Source: Bradyrhizobium erythrophlei
Lineage (GTDB): Bacteria > Pseudomonadota > Alphaproteobacteria > Rhizobiales > Xanthobacteraceae
Length of the DNA stretch: 64,000 bases
Direction: 5' to 3'
NCBI RefSeq assembly: GCF_900129505.1
Contig: NZ_LT670818.1
Location: forward strand, 1,550,001 to 1,614,000
In this document: piece by piece, positions 53,156-63,709 of the stretch
Layout of the letters: every line of letters begins with the position of its first letter
Position numbering within the stretch: the stretch's first letter is position 1
Notes under the pieces: generated by a model
What the model was told of the DNA's origin: nothing
The model's input: only the letters and a program-made list of their open reading frames with translations
Databases searched by the model: none
Program-made: the position numbers and the translations under genes

Positions 53156-54118
53156 ATGCTTAACAGCCAGCGCACATTCGTGGATGCCGTAAAGAAGTAC
53201 TGCACCGCTCACGGCATCGCGATCGAGATCAGGGCCCAGGGCTGGCTCATCATCATGCAGCACCGGGCGAAGCGGCATCTCGCGTTCGGATACGATCTCG
53301 GTTTGAACACCGCCGTCGCCCATCGGATCGCGAACGACAAGGCCGCGACCGCGGACGTGCTGCAGGCTTGCGGCATTCCCTGCATCCCGCACACGCTGTT
53401 CCTGAGTCCGAAAATGAACAAGTACATCCCTCCACAGCGCTCATGGGAGGCGATGCTTGCGCTGCTGCGGCAGAATCCCGATGGGATCGTCGTCAAGCCG
53501 AACGAGGGCACCGGCGGCGACTCCGTATTCAAGGTGTCGAGCGAGCCCGATCTCGAGCTCGCCGTACACCGGATCTTTTCCTCCAGTCTCGGTCTTGCGA
53601 TTTCGCCCTACGTGGCGATCGACAGCGAGATCCGCGTGGTCCTGCTCGATCATCATCCGCTGGTGGTTTACGCTAAGAACCGCCCCGCGATCACGGGCGA
53701 CGGCGCGCATTCGCTGCTGGAGCTGGCACTGGCCAAAACGCCGGTCGAACAGCGATCGGCGGTCCTGCCGGACATGCTCGCCGATCTCGATCGCGCCGCG
53801 CTTGACGCGATCGTGCCCGCGGGCCAGCGGCGCGTGCTGAACTGGCGGCACAACCTCGATTCAGGCGCGCGGCCGGAACTCCTGACGGAGGGCAAGATCA
53901 GGCAAGCCTGCATCGAGATCGCCGTGCAGGCGGCAGACACGATCGGGATACGATTCGGATCGATCGACGTCGTCGAGGTCGGCGGCGTCCTGAAAATCCT
54001 GGAGATCAATTCGGGAGTGATGATGGAAGCGCTCGGCAAGCAACACCCCGAACTGGTCGACGCCGCCTATAGTGCCGCACTGGACAAGGTGTTTGGTAAT
54101 CCGTCGTCCCGGCCTTGA
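53156..54118 (+). CDS. ATP-grasp domain protein
   Basis: The 320-residue protein has the ATP-grasp fold of the RimK/cyanophycin synthetase type: a lid-loop GIVVKPNEGTGGDSVFKV and the metal site RFGSIDVVEVGG ... LEINSGVMME. It should ligate an amine to a carboxylate, perhaps amino acids or small peptides. The ATG at 53156 (MLNSQRTFVDA) lies just before the first conserved segment. The last few codons (SSRP, stop) fall in a dispersed repeat that begins at 54102, so the natural C-terminus may have been altered. Confidence 0.85.
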   Translation: MLNSQRTFVDAVKKYCTAHGIAIEIRAQGWLIIMQHRAKRHLAFGYDLGLNTAVAHRIANDKAATADVLQACGIPCIPHTLFLSPKMNKYIPPQRSWEAMLALLRQNPDGIVVKPNEGTGGDSVFKVSSEPDLELAVHRIFSSSLGLAISPYVAIDSEIRVVLLDHHPLVVYAKNRPAITGDGAHSLLELALAKTPVEQRSAVLPDMLADLDRAALDAIVPAGQRRVLNWRHNLDSGARPELLTEGKIRQACIEIAVQAADTIGIRFGSIDVVEVGGVLKILEINSGVMMEALGKQHPELVDAAYSAALDKVFGNPSSRP

Positions 54119-54250
54119 GCCGGGATCCATCGCCACCGGCGCCGGTTGGTACGGCAGGCCTTAAGTCGTGCCGGCAAAAATCGAAAGCCGCGGCGTCGCG
54201 ATGAGCGCGATATCGCTTACGCTGGGGGCCCGGCGTTCGTCGGGACGACG
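54102..54250. repeat. extragenic palindromic repeat overlapping a gene end
   Basis: CGTCGTCCCG (54102-54111) and CGGGACGACG (54241-54250) bound the element. The left arm contributes the final codons of the ATP-grasp gene. Confidence 0.7.
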
Positions 54251-54254
54251 CGCT

Positions 54255-55181
54255 TCAGTTGCTCGTGCCCTCGGTGTCGTTGAGCACCTTGAAGGCTTCC
54301 TCGAGCTGCGGCGAAATTTCGACGTTGAGTTTCTCGCCGGTCGGCAGCCGCGCCATGAACCATTTGTTGTAGAGCGGAATCAGATCGCGGTTCGAGCCAA
54401 GCTTGTGGAAGGCGCGCTCCACCACGGCAGCGAGTTGCGGCTCGCTCTTGCGGAACATGATGCCGTAGGGATCGTAGGACAGATAATCGCCGGTGACGCG
54501 GAATTTGTCCTGCGACTTGTGCCGCGCGATCAGGCCGTAGAGCAGGATGTCGTCGGTCGCGAACGCGTCGGCCTTGCCGTCCACCAGCATCTGGTAGGAT
54601 TGCTCGTGATCGGGGGCGGCGACGATGTTGAGCCCGAGCGCGAGCTTCGTGTCGACCGCATGCATCGCCTGCTCGTTGGTGGTGCCTTTGGTCACCACCA
54701 CGGTCTTGCCCTTCAGATCCGCCGCCGCCGCGATGCCCGAGGCCTTCGTCACCATCAATTTGGTGCCGGCCACGAACATCAGCGGCGAGAACGCCACCTG
54801 TTTGGCGCGCTCGGCATTGGCCGTGGTCGATCCGCATTCGAGATCGATCTTGTTCTGCACCACCGCCGGAATGCGGTCGTCGGAGGTGACCTTGACGTAT
54901 TCGATCTTCAGACTGGCATCGTCGACCTCGGCGCCAATTTCGTCGACGATGGCTTCGCAGAGTTCGAGGCTGTAGCCGATCGGCCGGTTGGCCTGATCGA
55001 GGAACGAGAACGGCGGCGAACTCTCGCGATAGCCGAGACGCACGACATGCGTCTTCTTGATGTTGGCAAGCGTCGGGCTCAGCCCTTCGCCGCCGGTCTG
55101 CGCGTTGGCGGCCGTGGTCAGCAAGACCACGGCGGCAAGCCAACCCGCCACCGGCAGGTATCGCCTCACGGAATAGCCCAT
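54255..55181 (-). CDS. amino-acid-type periplasmic binding protein (orphan)
   Basis: The 308-residue exported protein (signal peptide near LAAVVLLTTAANAQ) belongs to the family-3 binding proteins for polar amino acids: VVRLGYRESSPPFSFLDQ, GYSLELCEAI, DLECGSTTANAERAKQ. The last is the typical glutamate/aspartate receptor element. No ABC permease or ATPase is nearby; instead it lies nine bases after the symporter gene. The ATG at 55181 has AGGAG seven bases upstream; an ATG at 55184 is also possible. Confidence 0.9.
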   Translation of the reverse strand: MGYSVRRYLPVAGWLAAVVLLTTAANAQTGGEGLSPTLANIKKTHVVRLGYRESSPPFSFLDQANRPIGYSLELCEAIVDEIGAEVDDASLKIEYVKVTSDDRIPAVVQNKIDLECGSTTANAERAKQVAFSPLMFVAGTKLMVTKASGIAAAADLKGKTVVVTKGTTNEQAMHAVDTKLALGLNIVAAPDHEQSYQMLVDGKADAFATDDILLYGLIARHKSQDKFRVTGDYLSYDPYGIMFRKSEPQLAAVVERAFHKLGSNRDLIPLYNKWFMARLPTGEKLNVEISPQLEEAFKVLNDTEGTSN

Positions 55182-55190
55182 CATGATCTC

Positions 55191-56492
55191 CTAGGCGTGG
55201 CCGGGCTGCATTCCCGGCAGCTCGCCGGGGATCATATCCGGCGGCACGACGTCGTCGGGGCCGAGCGCATGCACGGGCGCCAGTTCGCCCTCCCACTTCG
55301 CCACCACCGAGGTGGCGAGCGAATTGCCGATCACGTTGGTGGCGCTGCGTCCCATGTCCAGGAAAGTGTCGATGCCCATGATCATCAACAGGCCCGCCTC
55401 GGGAATGTTGAACTGGCTCAGGGTCGAGGCGATCACCACCAGCGAGGCGCGGGGAACGCCGGCGACGCCCTTCGAGGTGATCATCAGCGTCGCCAGCATG
55501 GCGAACTGCGTGCCGAGCGACATTTCGATGTGATAGGTCTGGGCGATGAAGATGCTGGCAAAGGTGCAGTACATCATCGTGCCGTCGAGATTGAAGGAAT
55601 AGCCGAGCGGCAGCACGAAGCTCGAGATCCGCGACGACGCGCCGAAGCGGTTGAGGCCTTCGAGCGTCTTGGGATAGGCGGCCTCCGAACTCGCGGTCGA
55701 GAACGCGATCATCAGGGGCTCGCGGATCAGCCGCAGCAGATGGCTGTATCGGGGACCGATGACCACGAAGCCGACTATGACGAGAATGCCCCACAGCAGC
55801 AGCAGCGACAGATAGAAACCGCCCATGAAGACGACGAGCTTCCACAACACCAGAAGGCCGTTCTTCGACACCGTCGCCATGATCGCCGCCCACACCGCGA
55901 TCGGTGCGAACTTCATGACATAGCCCGTCACCTTCAGCATGATGTGGCCGAGGTCGTCGATCAACGACAGCATCTGTTTGGAGCGCTCCGGCATCGCGCC
56001 GAGTGCTACCGAGAAGAACACCGCGAATACCACGATCTGCAGGATTTCGTTCTGCGCCATCGCATCCGCGATCGAGGTCGGAATCAGATGGGTCAGGAAT
56101 TTCTCGATCGAGAATGCCGACACCGGCAATCCCGTCGATTGCGCCTTGTCCGGCAGCGTGCCGGGGAAATTGGCGCCGGGCTGCAGCAGATTGACCATCA
56201 CGAGGCCCAGCAGCAGCGACACGAACGAGGCGCTGACGAACCAGCCCATGGTCTTGGCGAAAATCCGCCCGAGCTTGGCGCCGCTTCCCATATGGGCGAT
56301 GCCGCCGACCAGGGTCGCGAACACCAGAGGCGCGATGATCATCTTGATCAGCCGCAGGAACAGCATCGCGATCAGGTTTACGTCCGCTGCGATATCCGCC
56401 CTAGTATCGGGAAGATAATTGAAGACCAGCGTTCCCATCACAATGCCGAGCACCATCGCGATCAGAATGTACTGCGTAAACCTGTTGGACAT
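55191..56492 (-). CDS. dicarboxylate/amino acid:cation symporter
   Basis: The 433-residue protein has the DAACS family hallmarks: a first helix YILIAMVLGIVMGTLVF, the serine-rich re-entrant segment FSTASSEAAYPKTLEGLNRFG, GYSFNLDGTMMYCTF and NVIGNSLATSVVAKWEGEL. Substrates are C4-dicarboxylates or glutamate/aspartate, driven by Na+ or H+. The start at 56492 (MSNRFTQY) is the family start. The next gene in the operon encodes a binding protein normally paired with ABC importers. Confidence 0.93.
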   Translation of the reverse strand: MSNRFTQYILIAMVLGIVMGTLVFNYLPDTRADIAADVNLIAMLFLRLIKMIIAPLVFATLVGGIAHMGSGAKLGRIFAKTMGWFVSASFVSLLLGLVMVNLLQPGANFPGTLPDKAQSTGLPVSAFSIEKFLTHLIPTSIADAMAQNEILQIVVFAVFFSVALGAMPERSKQMLSLIDDLGHIMLKVTGYVMKFAPIAVWAAIMATVSKNGLLVLWKLVVFMGGFYLSLLLLWGILVIVGFVVIGPRYSHLLRLIREPLMIAFSTASSEAAYPKTLEGLNRFGASSRISSFVLPLGYSFNLDGTMMYCTFASIFIAQTYHIEMSLGTQFAMLATLMITSKGVAGVPRASLVVIASTLSQFNIPEAGLLMIMGIDTFLDMGRSATNVIGNSLATSVVAKWEGELAPVHALGPDDVVPPDMIPGELPGMQPGHA

Positions 56493-56698
56493 TATTGACC
56501 CCCAAAACGATCCGGCGCGCGGAGTTTGGCACATTTCGCGAGCAGCGCAACACGCTTCAACCTGCCGGCGCGTTTGCCACCAGGTTCCCGATATGGGATG
56601 AAATGCTCCGCAGTATCGACGCAGTGCACAATCTGTGCAGTTGCACGTTTCATGCGCGGCCATTGCACCAAGAACGGCCATGTCAGGGAGAAAGCACC

Positions 56699-57700
<1,002 letters not shown>

Positions 57701-57780
57701 GGCCCGACGGTTTACCTTGCAACGCAAGCACTCTACAGTTTGCGAACGCGGTAAGGCGACGTCCGCCCCTCAGGCAGCCC

Positions 57781-58041
57781 CTAATGATGACGCCGCCGCG
57801 CGGGGCCGTTGCGGATCGCCGGCGAAGGGGGTTGGTATTCCGGATTCGGGCCGCAGGAGCCGCCGATGCCGGACGCCGTGGCCCTGCATTGCTCGATAGT
57901 TGAAAAATCGCAATGCAGAGAGCCGGAGTCGAACCCGCCATCCAGGCAGACCGGGTATGTTTCTGCCCGGGCCGGCGGGGTGGCCCCAGGAGCGAGCGTT
58001 GCAGAAGCGAGTGCGGCCAAAGCCAGAAGGTGCCAACGCAT
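57781..58041 (-). CDS. DUF3551 domain protein
   Basis: The 86-residue product has a signal peptide (HLLALAALASATLAPGATPP) and the DUF3551 core: YPVCLDGG, LHCDFSTIEQCRATASGIGG and SCGPNPEY, with four conserved cysteines. The family is small, exported and nearly limited to Bradyrhizobium and relatives. The function is unknown. Confidence 0.9.
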   Translation of the reverse strand: MRWHLLALAALASATLAPGATPPARAETYPVCLDGGFDSGSLHCDFSTIEQCRATASGIGGSCGPNPEYQPPSPAIRNGPARRRHH

Positions 58042-58238
58042 TCCGTATCTCCCCTGTGACGGTGGCGCCGTGGAGCTGTCGTTTGCGGGATAACGGAAGC
58101 CGCCCCGATGGCAGGCCGGCCCGCGGGAGGCGTCAGCAACAAAGAACCCGCGCAGGTCGGATTTATTCCCTCGCGGACAGGATTCCGGATGTCGTCCGCG
58201 TACCAGTGGCCGCGCAAGGTTCGCTGCTGGCTTCGGTC

Positions 58239-61200
58239 TCAGGATTCGGCCGGCGAGATCGTCGGCGCGTCGGATTTCCTGCGCTTACGTTGCGCCAGCC
58301 AGTTCTCGAACCGCTGCACCACGACAAAGAACGTCGGAACGAACAGCACGGCGAGGCAGGTCGAAGCGATCATACCCGAGAACACGGCGATGCCGATCGA
58401 CTTGCGGGCGCTGGCGCCGGCGCCGGTCGCGATCACCAGTGGCACCACGCCGAGGATGAAGGCGAACGACGTCATCAGGATCGGCCGGAACCGGGCGCGG
58501 GCCGCCTCGACCGCCGATTCCAGCACTGGCTTGCCGTCGCGCACGTGCAGTTCGAGCGCGACCTCGACGATCAGAATCGCGTTCTTCGCCGATAGCGCGA
58601 TCAACAGGATGATGCCGATCTGGGTGTAGAGATTGTTCTCGATCTGCAAAGCGGAGAGGACGATCATCGGGCCGAGCAGCGAGAGCGGCACGGCCAGGAT
58701 CACCGAGATCGGCGCGTACCAGCTTTCGTACTGTCCCGCCAGCACCAGGTAGACCAACAGCAGCGCAAGACCGAACACGTAGTAGATCTGGTTGCTGACG
58801 ATTTTTTCCTGATACGACATCGCCGTCCACTCATAGCCCGTACCCTGCGGCAGGGTCTTGGCCGCGATCTGCTCCATCAGCGCCATCGACTGGCCGGAAC
58901 TGTAGCCCTGGGCCGGCAGGCCGATGACGGTCGCGGACGGATAGAGATTGTAGAGGCTGATCAGCGACGGCCCGACCGACGGCGTGATGCTGGCCACCGT
59001 GCCGATCGGGACCATGTCACCCTGCTGGTTGCGCACCATCAGGTTCTCGATGTCGCGCGCGGTCAGGCGAAACTGGGCATCCGCCTGGGCATAGACCTGG
59101 AAGGTTCGGCCGTATTTGGTGAACTGGTTGACGAAGCTGGCACCGAGATAGGAGGACAGCGTCGAGAAGATCTGGTCGGTGGTGACGTGCAGCGTCTGGG
59201 TCTTGATCCGGTCGACCTCGACGTCGTATTGCGGCACCATCGAACGGAACGACGAGTTGACGCGCTGCAAGGCGCTTTGCGTCTGCGCGTTGGCGACCAT
59301 GGCGCCAGTGATGGCCTGCAGCTTGCCGTAGTCGGCATTGCCGTCCCGCAACTCGACCTGCATGGCGAAACCGGCGGCGTTGCCGATACCCTGGATCGGC
59401 GGCGGCGGGATCACCAGGATCCGCGCTTCCGCGATTCCCCCGAGCTTCTGGTTCAGTCCAACCACCAGCGAGCGCAAATCCTCGCCGGGACCGCGCGCGC
59501 TCCAGTCCTTCAGAATCAGATAGGCGACGCCGGCATTGGCAAGGTTCGAACTGTTGTCGAGCGCCGAGATGCCGGCGATGCTGACCACCTGCTCGACTCC
59601 CGGCGCGTTGCCGGCCATTTCGCTGACCTGTTCGAGCACCTTCTGAGTGCGATCGAGCGCCGCGCCGTCGGGTAGCTGCACCGCCGCGAGCAGATAGCCC
59701 TGGTCCTCGATCGGGATGAAGCCGGTCGGCACCCGCGACAGGCCGTAGCCGGCGATGCCGATCAGGATCAGCGCCAATATAACCGAAAGGTTGCTGTGCG
59801 CGGCCATGCGGCCGATCAGCCGAGCGTAACCCCGCTCGAGCCGGTCATAGACCGCGTTGAAGCCGCGGTAGAAGAAGTTGCGCTGCTCCGGCGGCACCGG
59901 CCGGCGCAGCCATAGCGCGCATTGCGTCGGCTTCAAGGTCGCGGCATTGACGGCGCTGAGCAGCGCCGTTGCGGCAATCACCAGCGCGAACTGCGCGTAC
60001 ATGCGTCCCGTCAGCCCGGGCAGGAAGGCTGCCGGCAGGAACACCGAGATCAGCACCAGTGTGATACCGATGATCGGTGCGAACAGCTGATCCATCGCGC
60101 TGATCGCGGCGTCATGGCCGGACATGCCCTTCTCGATATTGTGCGCGGCGCCCTCGACCACGACGATGGCGTCATCCACCACGATGCCGATCGCCAGCAC
60201 GATCGCAAACAGGGTCGACAGATTGATGGTGAAGCCGAGCGCCGCCATGCCCGCGAACGCACCGATGATCGTCACCGGCACGGTGGTCGCCGGTACCAGC
60301 ATCGCGCGCCAGTCCTGCAGGAAGATCAGGATCACCACCAGTACCAGCAGACCCGCCTCGACCAAGGTCTTGTAGACCTCGGCGATCGACGCCGCGACGA
60401 ATTTGGTGGTGTCGAACGGCGTGTCGTATCGGATGTCTTGCGGGAATTGCGCCGCAAGTTCCGTCATCTTCTTCTGGACCGCCTTTTCGACCTCGATCGC
60501 GTTGGCGCCGGGCGACTGGAACACGCCGATGCCGGTGGCCGGCTTCTTGTTGAGCGAGAACACCTGGCTGTAGGTCTGCGCTCCCAATTCGACCCAGCCG
60601 ACGTCGCGCACGCGGGTGACGTCACCGTTGTTGCCGGTCTTGACGATGATATTCTCGAACTGGTCCTTGTCGTCGAGCCGACCGCTGACGTTCAGCGTGT
60701 ACTGGAATGCCTGCCCCGGCGGCGTCGGCGGCGCGCCGACCTGCCCCGCGGTCACCTGCTGGCTCTGCTGCTGGATCGACTGGATAACGTCCTGCGGCAT
60801 CAGCCCGCGCACCTGCAGCTTGTTCGGATCGAGCCATACCCGCATCGAATACTGGCCCGCCCCGAATACCGTCACGTTGCCGACGCCGGGAAGGCGCGAC
60901 AGCTCGTCGCGCAAATTGATGGTGGCGTAATTGCTGAGGAACAGGCTGTCATAGGTCGCATTCGGCGACGTCAGCGTCACGAACAGCAGGATCGACGTGG
61001 ACTTCTTCTGTACCGTCACGCCCTGGTTCTGGACCGACTGCGGCAGCTGCGACAGCGCGCTCGAGACGCGGTTCTGCACCAGCACCTGCGCGAAGTTGAG
61101 GTCGGTGCCGATCTTGAACGTGACCGTGAGTGTATAGGTGCCGTCGGAGCCGCTGTAGGACTGCATGTAGAGCATGTCCTCGACGCCGTTGACCTGCTGC

Positions 61201-61400
61201 TCGATCGGGAGCGCCACGGTATCGATCACGGTCCTGGCGGATGCGCCGGGATATCGCGTCGTCACCTGCACCGTCGGCGGCACCACGTCGGGATATTGCG
61301 CAACCGCGAGGCTGAGCAGCGACACGCCGCCGATCAGGATCATCAGGATCGCGATGACGTTGGAAAGCACCGGCCGCTCGATGAAGAATTTCGAAATCAT
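58239..61400 (-). CDS. RND multidrug efflux pump, HAE-1 family
   Basis: The 1053-residue inner-membrane pump has the AcrB layout: helix I near SNVIAILMILIGGVSLL, two large periplasmic loops and 12 helices. The proton relay Asp pair is in GIVVDDAIVVVEG, and the conserved GGQ-type porter segments are present (VTTRYPGASARTV at the start of PN1). It exports amphiphilic compounds together with the adaptor encoded upstream and a TolC-type channel not found here. The C-terminus ends in a short charged tail. Confidence 0.96.
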   Translation of the reverse strand: MISKFFIERPVLSNVIAILMILIGGVSLLSLAVAQYPDVVPPTVQVTTRYPGASARTVIDTVALPIEQQVNGVEDMLYMQSYSGSDGTYTLTVTFKIGTDLNFAQVLVQNRVSSALSQLPQSVQNQGVTVQKKSTSILLFVTLTSPNATYDSLFLSNYATINLRDELSRLPGVGNVTVFGAGQYSMRVWLDPNKLQVRGLMPQDVIQSIQQQSQQVTAGQVGAPPTPPGQAFQYTLNVSGRLDDKDQFENIIVKTGNNGDVTRVRDVGWVELGAQTYSQVFSLNKKPATGIGVFQSPGANAIEVEKAVQKKMTELAAQFPQDIRYDTPFDTTKFVAASIAEVYKTLVEAGLLVLVVILIFLQDWRAMLVPATTVPVTIIGAFAGMAALGFTINLSTLFAIVLAIGIVVDDAIVVVEGAAHNIEKGMSGHDAAISAMDQLFAPIIGITLVLISVFLPAAFLPGLTGRMYAQFALVIAATALLSAVNAATLKPTQCALWLRRPVPPEQRNFFYRGFNAVYDRLERGYARLIGRMAAHSNLSVILALILIGIAGYGLSRVPTGFIPIEDQGYLLAAVQLPDGAALDRTQKVLEQVSEMAGNAPGVEQVVSIAGISALDNSSNLANAGVAYLILKDWSARGPGEDLRSLVVGLNQKLGGIAEARILVIPPPPIQGIGNAAGFAMQVELRDGNADYGKLQAITGAMVANAQTQSALQRVNSSFRSMVPQYDVEVDRIKTQTLHVTTDQIFSTLSSYLGASFVNQFTKYGRTFQVYAQADAQFRLTARDIENLMVRNQQGDMVPIGTVASITPSVGPSLISLYNLYPSATVIGLPAQGYSSGQSMALMEQIAAKTLPQGTGYEWTAMSYQEKIVSNQIYYVFGLALLLVYLVLAGQYESWYAPISVILAVPLSLLGPMIVLSALQIENNLYTQIGIILLIALSAKNAILIVEVALELHVRDGKPVLESAVEAARARFRPILMTSFAFILGVVPLVIATGAGASARKSIGIAVFSGMIASTCLAVLFVPTFFVVVQRFENWLAQRKRRKSDAPTISPAES

Positions 61401-61408
61401 GCCCGGTC

Positions 61409-62572
61409 CTATTTGGCCGATGAGGGCTGCGGCTCGATCTTTTGCAGTTGCGGATCGACCTTCTGGCCGGGGATTGCCCGCAACAGCCCCGCGACGACGA
61501 CGCGATCATCGGGCTTCAGCCCGCTTTCGATGACGCGCAGCTCACCCTCGACCGGCCCGGTCTGCACCTTGCGCTGCTCGATGACATTCTCGTTGTTCGC
61601 CACCAGCAGGTATCGCCCAGCCTGATCGCTGCCCAGGGCGACATCGGGAACGAGCAGCGCATTCTGCTGCTCGTCCAGGGGAACGCGGACGCGCGCGAAA
61701 TAGCCGGGCAGCAAGATGCGGTCGGCGTTCGGCAGAATACCGCGCACCGCGAGCGTGCCGGTAGACAGGTTGATGGTCGGCGCCGCGTAGTCGAGCTTGC
61801 CCCGGTGCGGATAGCCGTTTTCGGTCTGCAGCCCGACCTCGATCGGGAATTGCTTGAGATCGGCCGCCGTCAATCCCCGCCGCGCCGCTTCGGCGCGAAT
61901 GCGCAGCACCTGCTGCTCGTTGACATTGAAGTTCACGTAAATCGGATCGTACTGCACGATGGTGGCGAGCTGGGTCGGCGACGCTACGCCGACGAGCTCG
62001 CCGACCGAGACCAGATGCGCGCTGACGATGCCGTCGAACGGCGCCGCCACATTGGTGTAACCGTAATTGACCGCGGCGATCTTGGTGTTGGCCTCGGCCT
62101 GCTGCAGATTGGCCTGCGCATTGTCGCGATTGGCGGTGGACGTATCGAGCGTCGCCTGCGACACCGCTTGCCTCGCGACCAGATCCGCCTGACGCTTGTA
62201 GTCGGCTTCGGCCTGCTTCAACGAGGCCTGCGCGCCGGCTTCCGCCGCCTGTGCCTGCTCGAGCTTGAACTTGTAGGTGTCGGGCTCGATGGTGAACAGC
62301 GTGGTGCCCGCCTTCACGAACTCCCCATCCTTGTAGTTGATCGACTGCAGCACGCCCTGTACCCGCGCGACGAGGTCGACGGTGTTGATGGGCGCGGTAT
62401 TGCCGGTGGCCTCGAGATAACGCGTCACCGCACGCTGCACCGGAACGCCGACGTCAACCTTCGGCGGCGGAGGCGGTACAAAGCTGTTTTGCTCGCAGCC
62501 GGTCAACGCTGCAAATGCGAATACGGCAAAAGTCACGGGGTATACGGCGTGTCGCCTCGCGCGGCCGTTCAT
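61409..62572 (-). CDS. RND efflux periplasmic adaptor lipoprotein
   Basis: The 387-residue AcrA-type adaptor has a lipoprotein signal with lipobox LTGC (after YPVTFAVFAFAA), a coiled-coil hairpin rich in Ala and Gln (about 95-165), lipoyl halves (VDLVARVQGVLQSINYKDGE; YTNVAAPFDGIVSAHLVSVG) and a beta-barrel. It joins the pump to the outer-membrane channel. It precedes the pump gene by eight bases, as usual. The ATG at 62572 (MNGRARRHAV) gives the right signal length. Confidence 0.94.
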   Translation of the reverse strand: MNGRARRHAVYPVTFAVFAFAALTGCEQNSFVPPPPPKVDVGVPVQRAVTRYLEATGNTAPINTVDLVARVQGVLQSINYKDGEFVKAGTTLFTIEPDTYKFKLEQAQAAEAGAQASLKQAEADYKRQADLVARQAVSQATLDTSTANRDNAQANLQQAEANTKIAAVNYGYTNVAAPFDGIVSAHLVSVGELVGVASPTQLATIVQYDPIYVNFNVNEQQVLRIRAEAARRGLTAADLKQFPIEVGLQTENGYPHRGKLDYAAPTINLSTGTLAVRGILPNADRILLPGYFARVRVPLDEQQNALLVPDVALGSDQAGRYLLVANNENVIEQRKVQTGPVEGELRVIESGLKPDDRVVVAGLLRAIPGQKVDPQLQKIEPQPSSAK

Positions 62573-62818
62573 TTTGCCTTCATCTGGCTTGATGCATGCT
62601 GACGAATGCCCTGGCTTCATTCCCGTGCCTCTATTCGTGTTGCAACCGCGAAGGTTTTACAGAGGAAGGCATTCGCGACTCCCTGAATAGCACAATCCGC
62701 TTGCACTGGAACTCGAAACCGAAAATGATGCGGCTTGCGAGAATTTGCCTCCGACCTTTTCGTGATTGACTTCCATTTTGAGGCCGCGCCGCAGCGCGAC
62801 AACGAAGGATATCTTCAA

Positions 62819-63658
62819 ATGTTCAACACGTTGAGACGTAACGCGACGCTTTTTGCGTCGATGGCGGCGATCATGTTCGGGCTGGCGGCGCCGGCATCGT
62901 CACAGGCGCCGACCGACGCACAGCGCAACGCCATCCGATCCAATTGCCGCGCCGATTATCAGGCCCACTGCTCCAGCGTCCCGCCCGGCGGCGCGGAGTC
63001 GCTGCAATGCCTGCAGAAAAACATGGCGAGCCTCTCGGCGGGATGCCAGGGCGCGGTGCGCGCGGTAGAACCACCGGCCGCGCCGAAAGCGGAAGCCGCT
63101 CCGGCGGCTGCGCCAAAGGAAGACGCCGCGGCGGCCCCGAAGACCGAAACCGCGCCGGCTGCGGCTGCCAAGCCGGCCGAAGCTACGGCCCCTGCAGGCA
63201 CGACCACCAAACAGCCAAGCACTGCGCAGGTCGCCGCGATCCGCAGTTCATGTCGCTCCGACTATCAGAAGGTCTGCGCGGGCGTGCCGACCGGCGGCAA
63301 GGCCGCGCTGCAATGTCTCGAAAAGAACAAGGCAAAAGTCTCATCGGCCTGTCAGCAGGCCGTCAACGCGGCGAGCGGCGGCACCTCTGCCGCAAAGGGC
63401 GGTGCGCCGGCAGCAGCTACCACGGCTGCCGCCCCTGCGGCGGCGCCGGCCGCTGCGCCGGCACCGGTGCTGGTGCTGCGCCCAATGCGGCCACGCGAGG
63501 AGCTGTTCGTGCTGCGTTCGGCCTGCGGCGGAGATGTTCGTGCGCTGTGCGGCGGCATTCCTCCCGGCGGCGGCCGCATCGTGCAGTGCCTGGCGAGCCA
63601 GGCCGCCTCGATTTCGCCGGCCTGCAAGGAAGTCCTGGGCCAGTTCGCCGCGCAATAA
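62819..63658 (+). CDS. exported protein with three cysteine-rich repeats
   Basis: The 279-residue product has a signal peptide (LFASMAAIMFGLAAPASS) and three Cys-rich GLG1-type repeats of about 45 residues (about 30-75, 130-180 and 225-275). Each reads C-x3-Y/V-x3-C-x5-GG...-QCL-x(n)-C (SNCRADYQAHCSSVPPGG; SSCRSDYQKVCAGVPTGG; SACGGDVRALCGGIPPGG). Ala/Pro/Lys-rich linkers separate them. The family is known from rhizobia but has no assigned role. Confidence 0.88.
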   Translation: MFNTLRRNATLFASMAAIMFGLAAPASSQAPTDAQRNAIRSNCRADYQAHCSSVPPGGAESLQCLQKNMASLSAGCQGAVRAVEPPAAPKAEAAPAAAPKEDAAAAPKTETAPAAAAKPAEATAPAGTTTKQPSTAQVAAIRSSCRSDYQKVCAGVPTGGKAALQCLEKNKAKVSSACQQAVNAASGGTSAAKGGAPAAATTAAAPAAAPAAAPAPVLVLRPMRPREELFVLRSACGGDVRALCGGIPPGGGRIVQCLASQAASISPACKEVLGQFAAQ

Positions 63659-63709
63659 ATGAATTGACGCGACGCCTCGCTTCGGCCCGCGTCATTGCGC
63701 GGGCTGCCA

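Noticed and set aside
54168..56498. 776-codon plus-strand open frame opposite the binding protein and symporter genes
   Set aside because: It spans two real genes and their gap on the other strand and has the composition of an antisense frame.
59922..61625. 567-codon plus-strand open frame opposite the RND pump gene
   Set aside because: It is an antisense shadow; the pump and adaptor are complete on the other strand.
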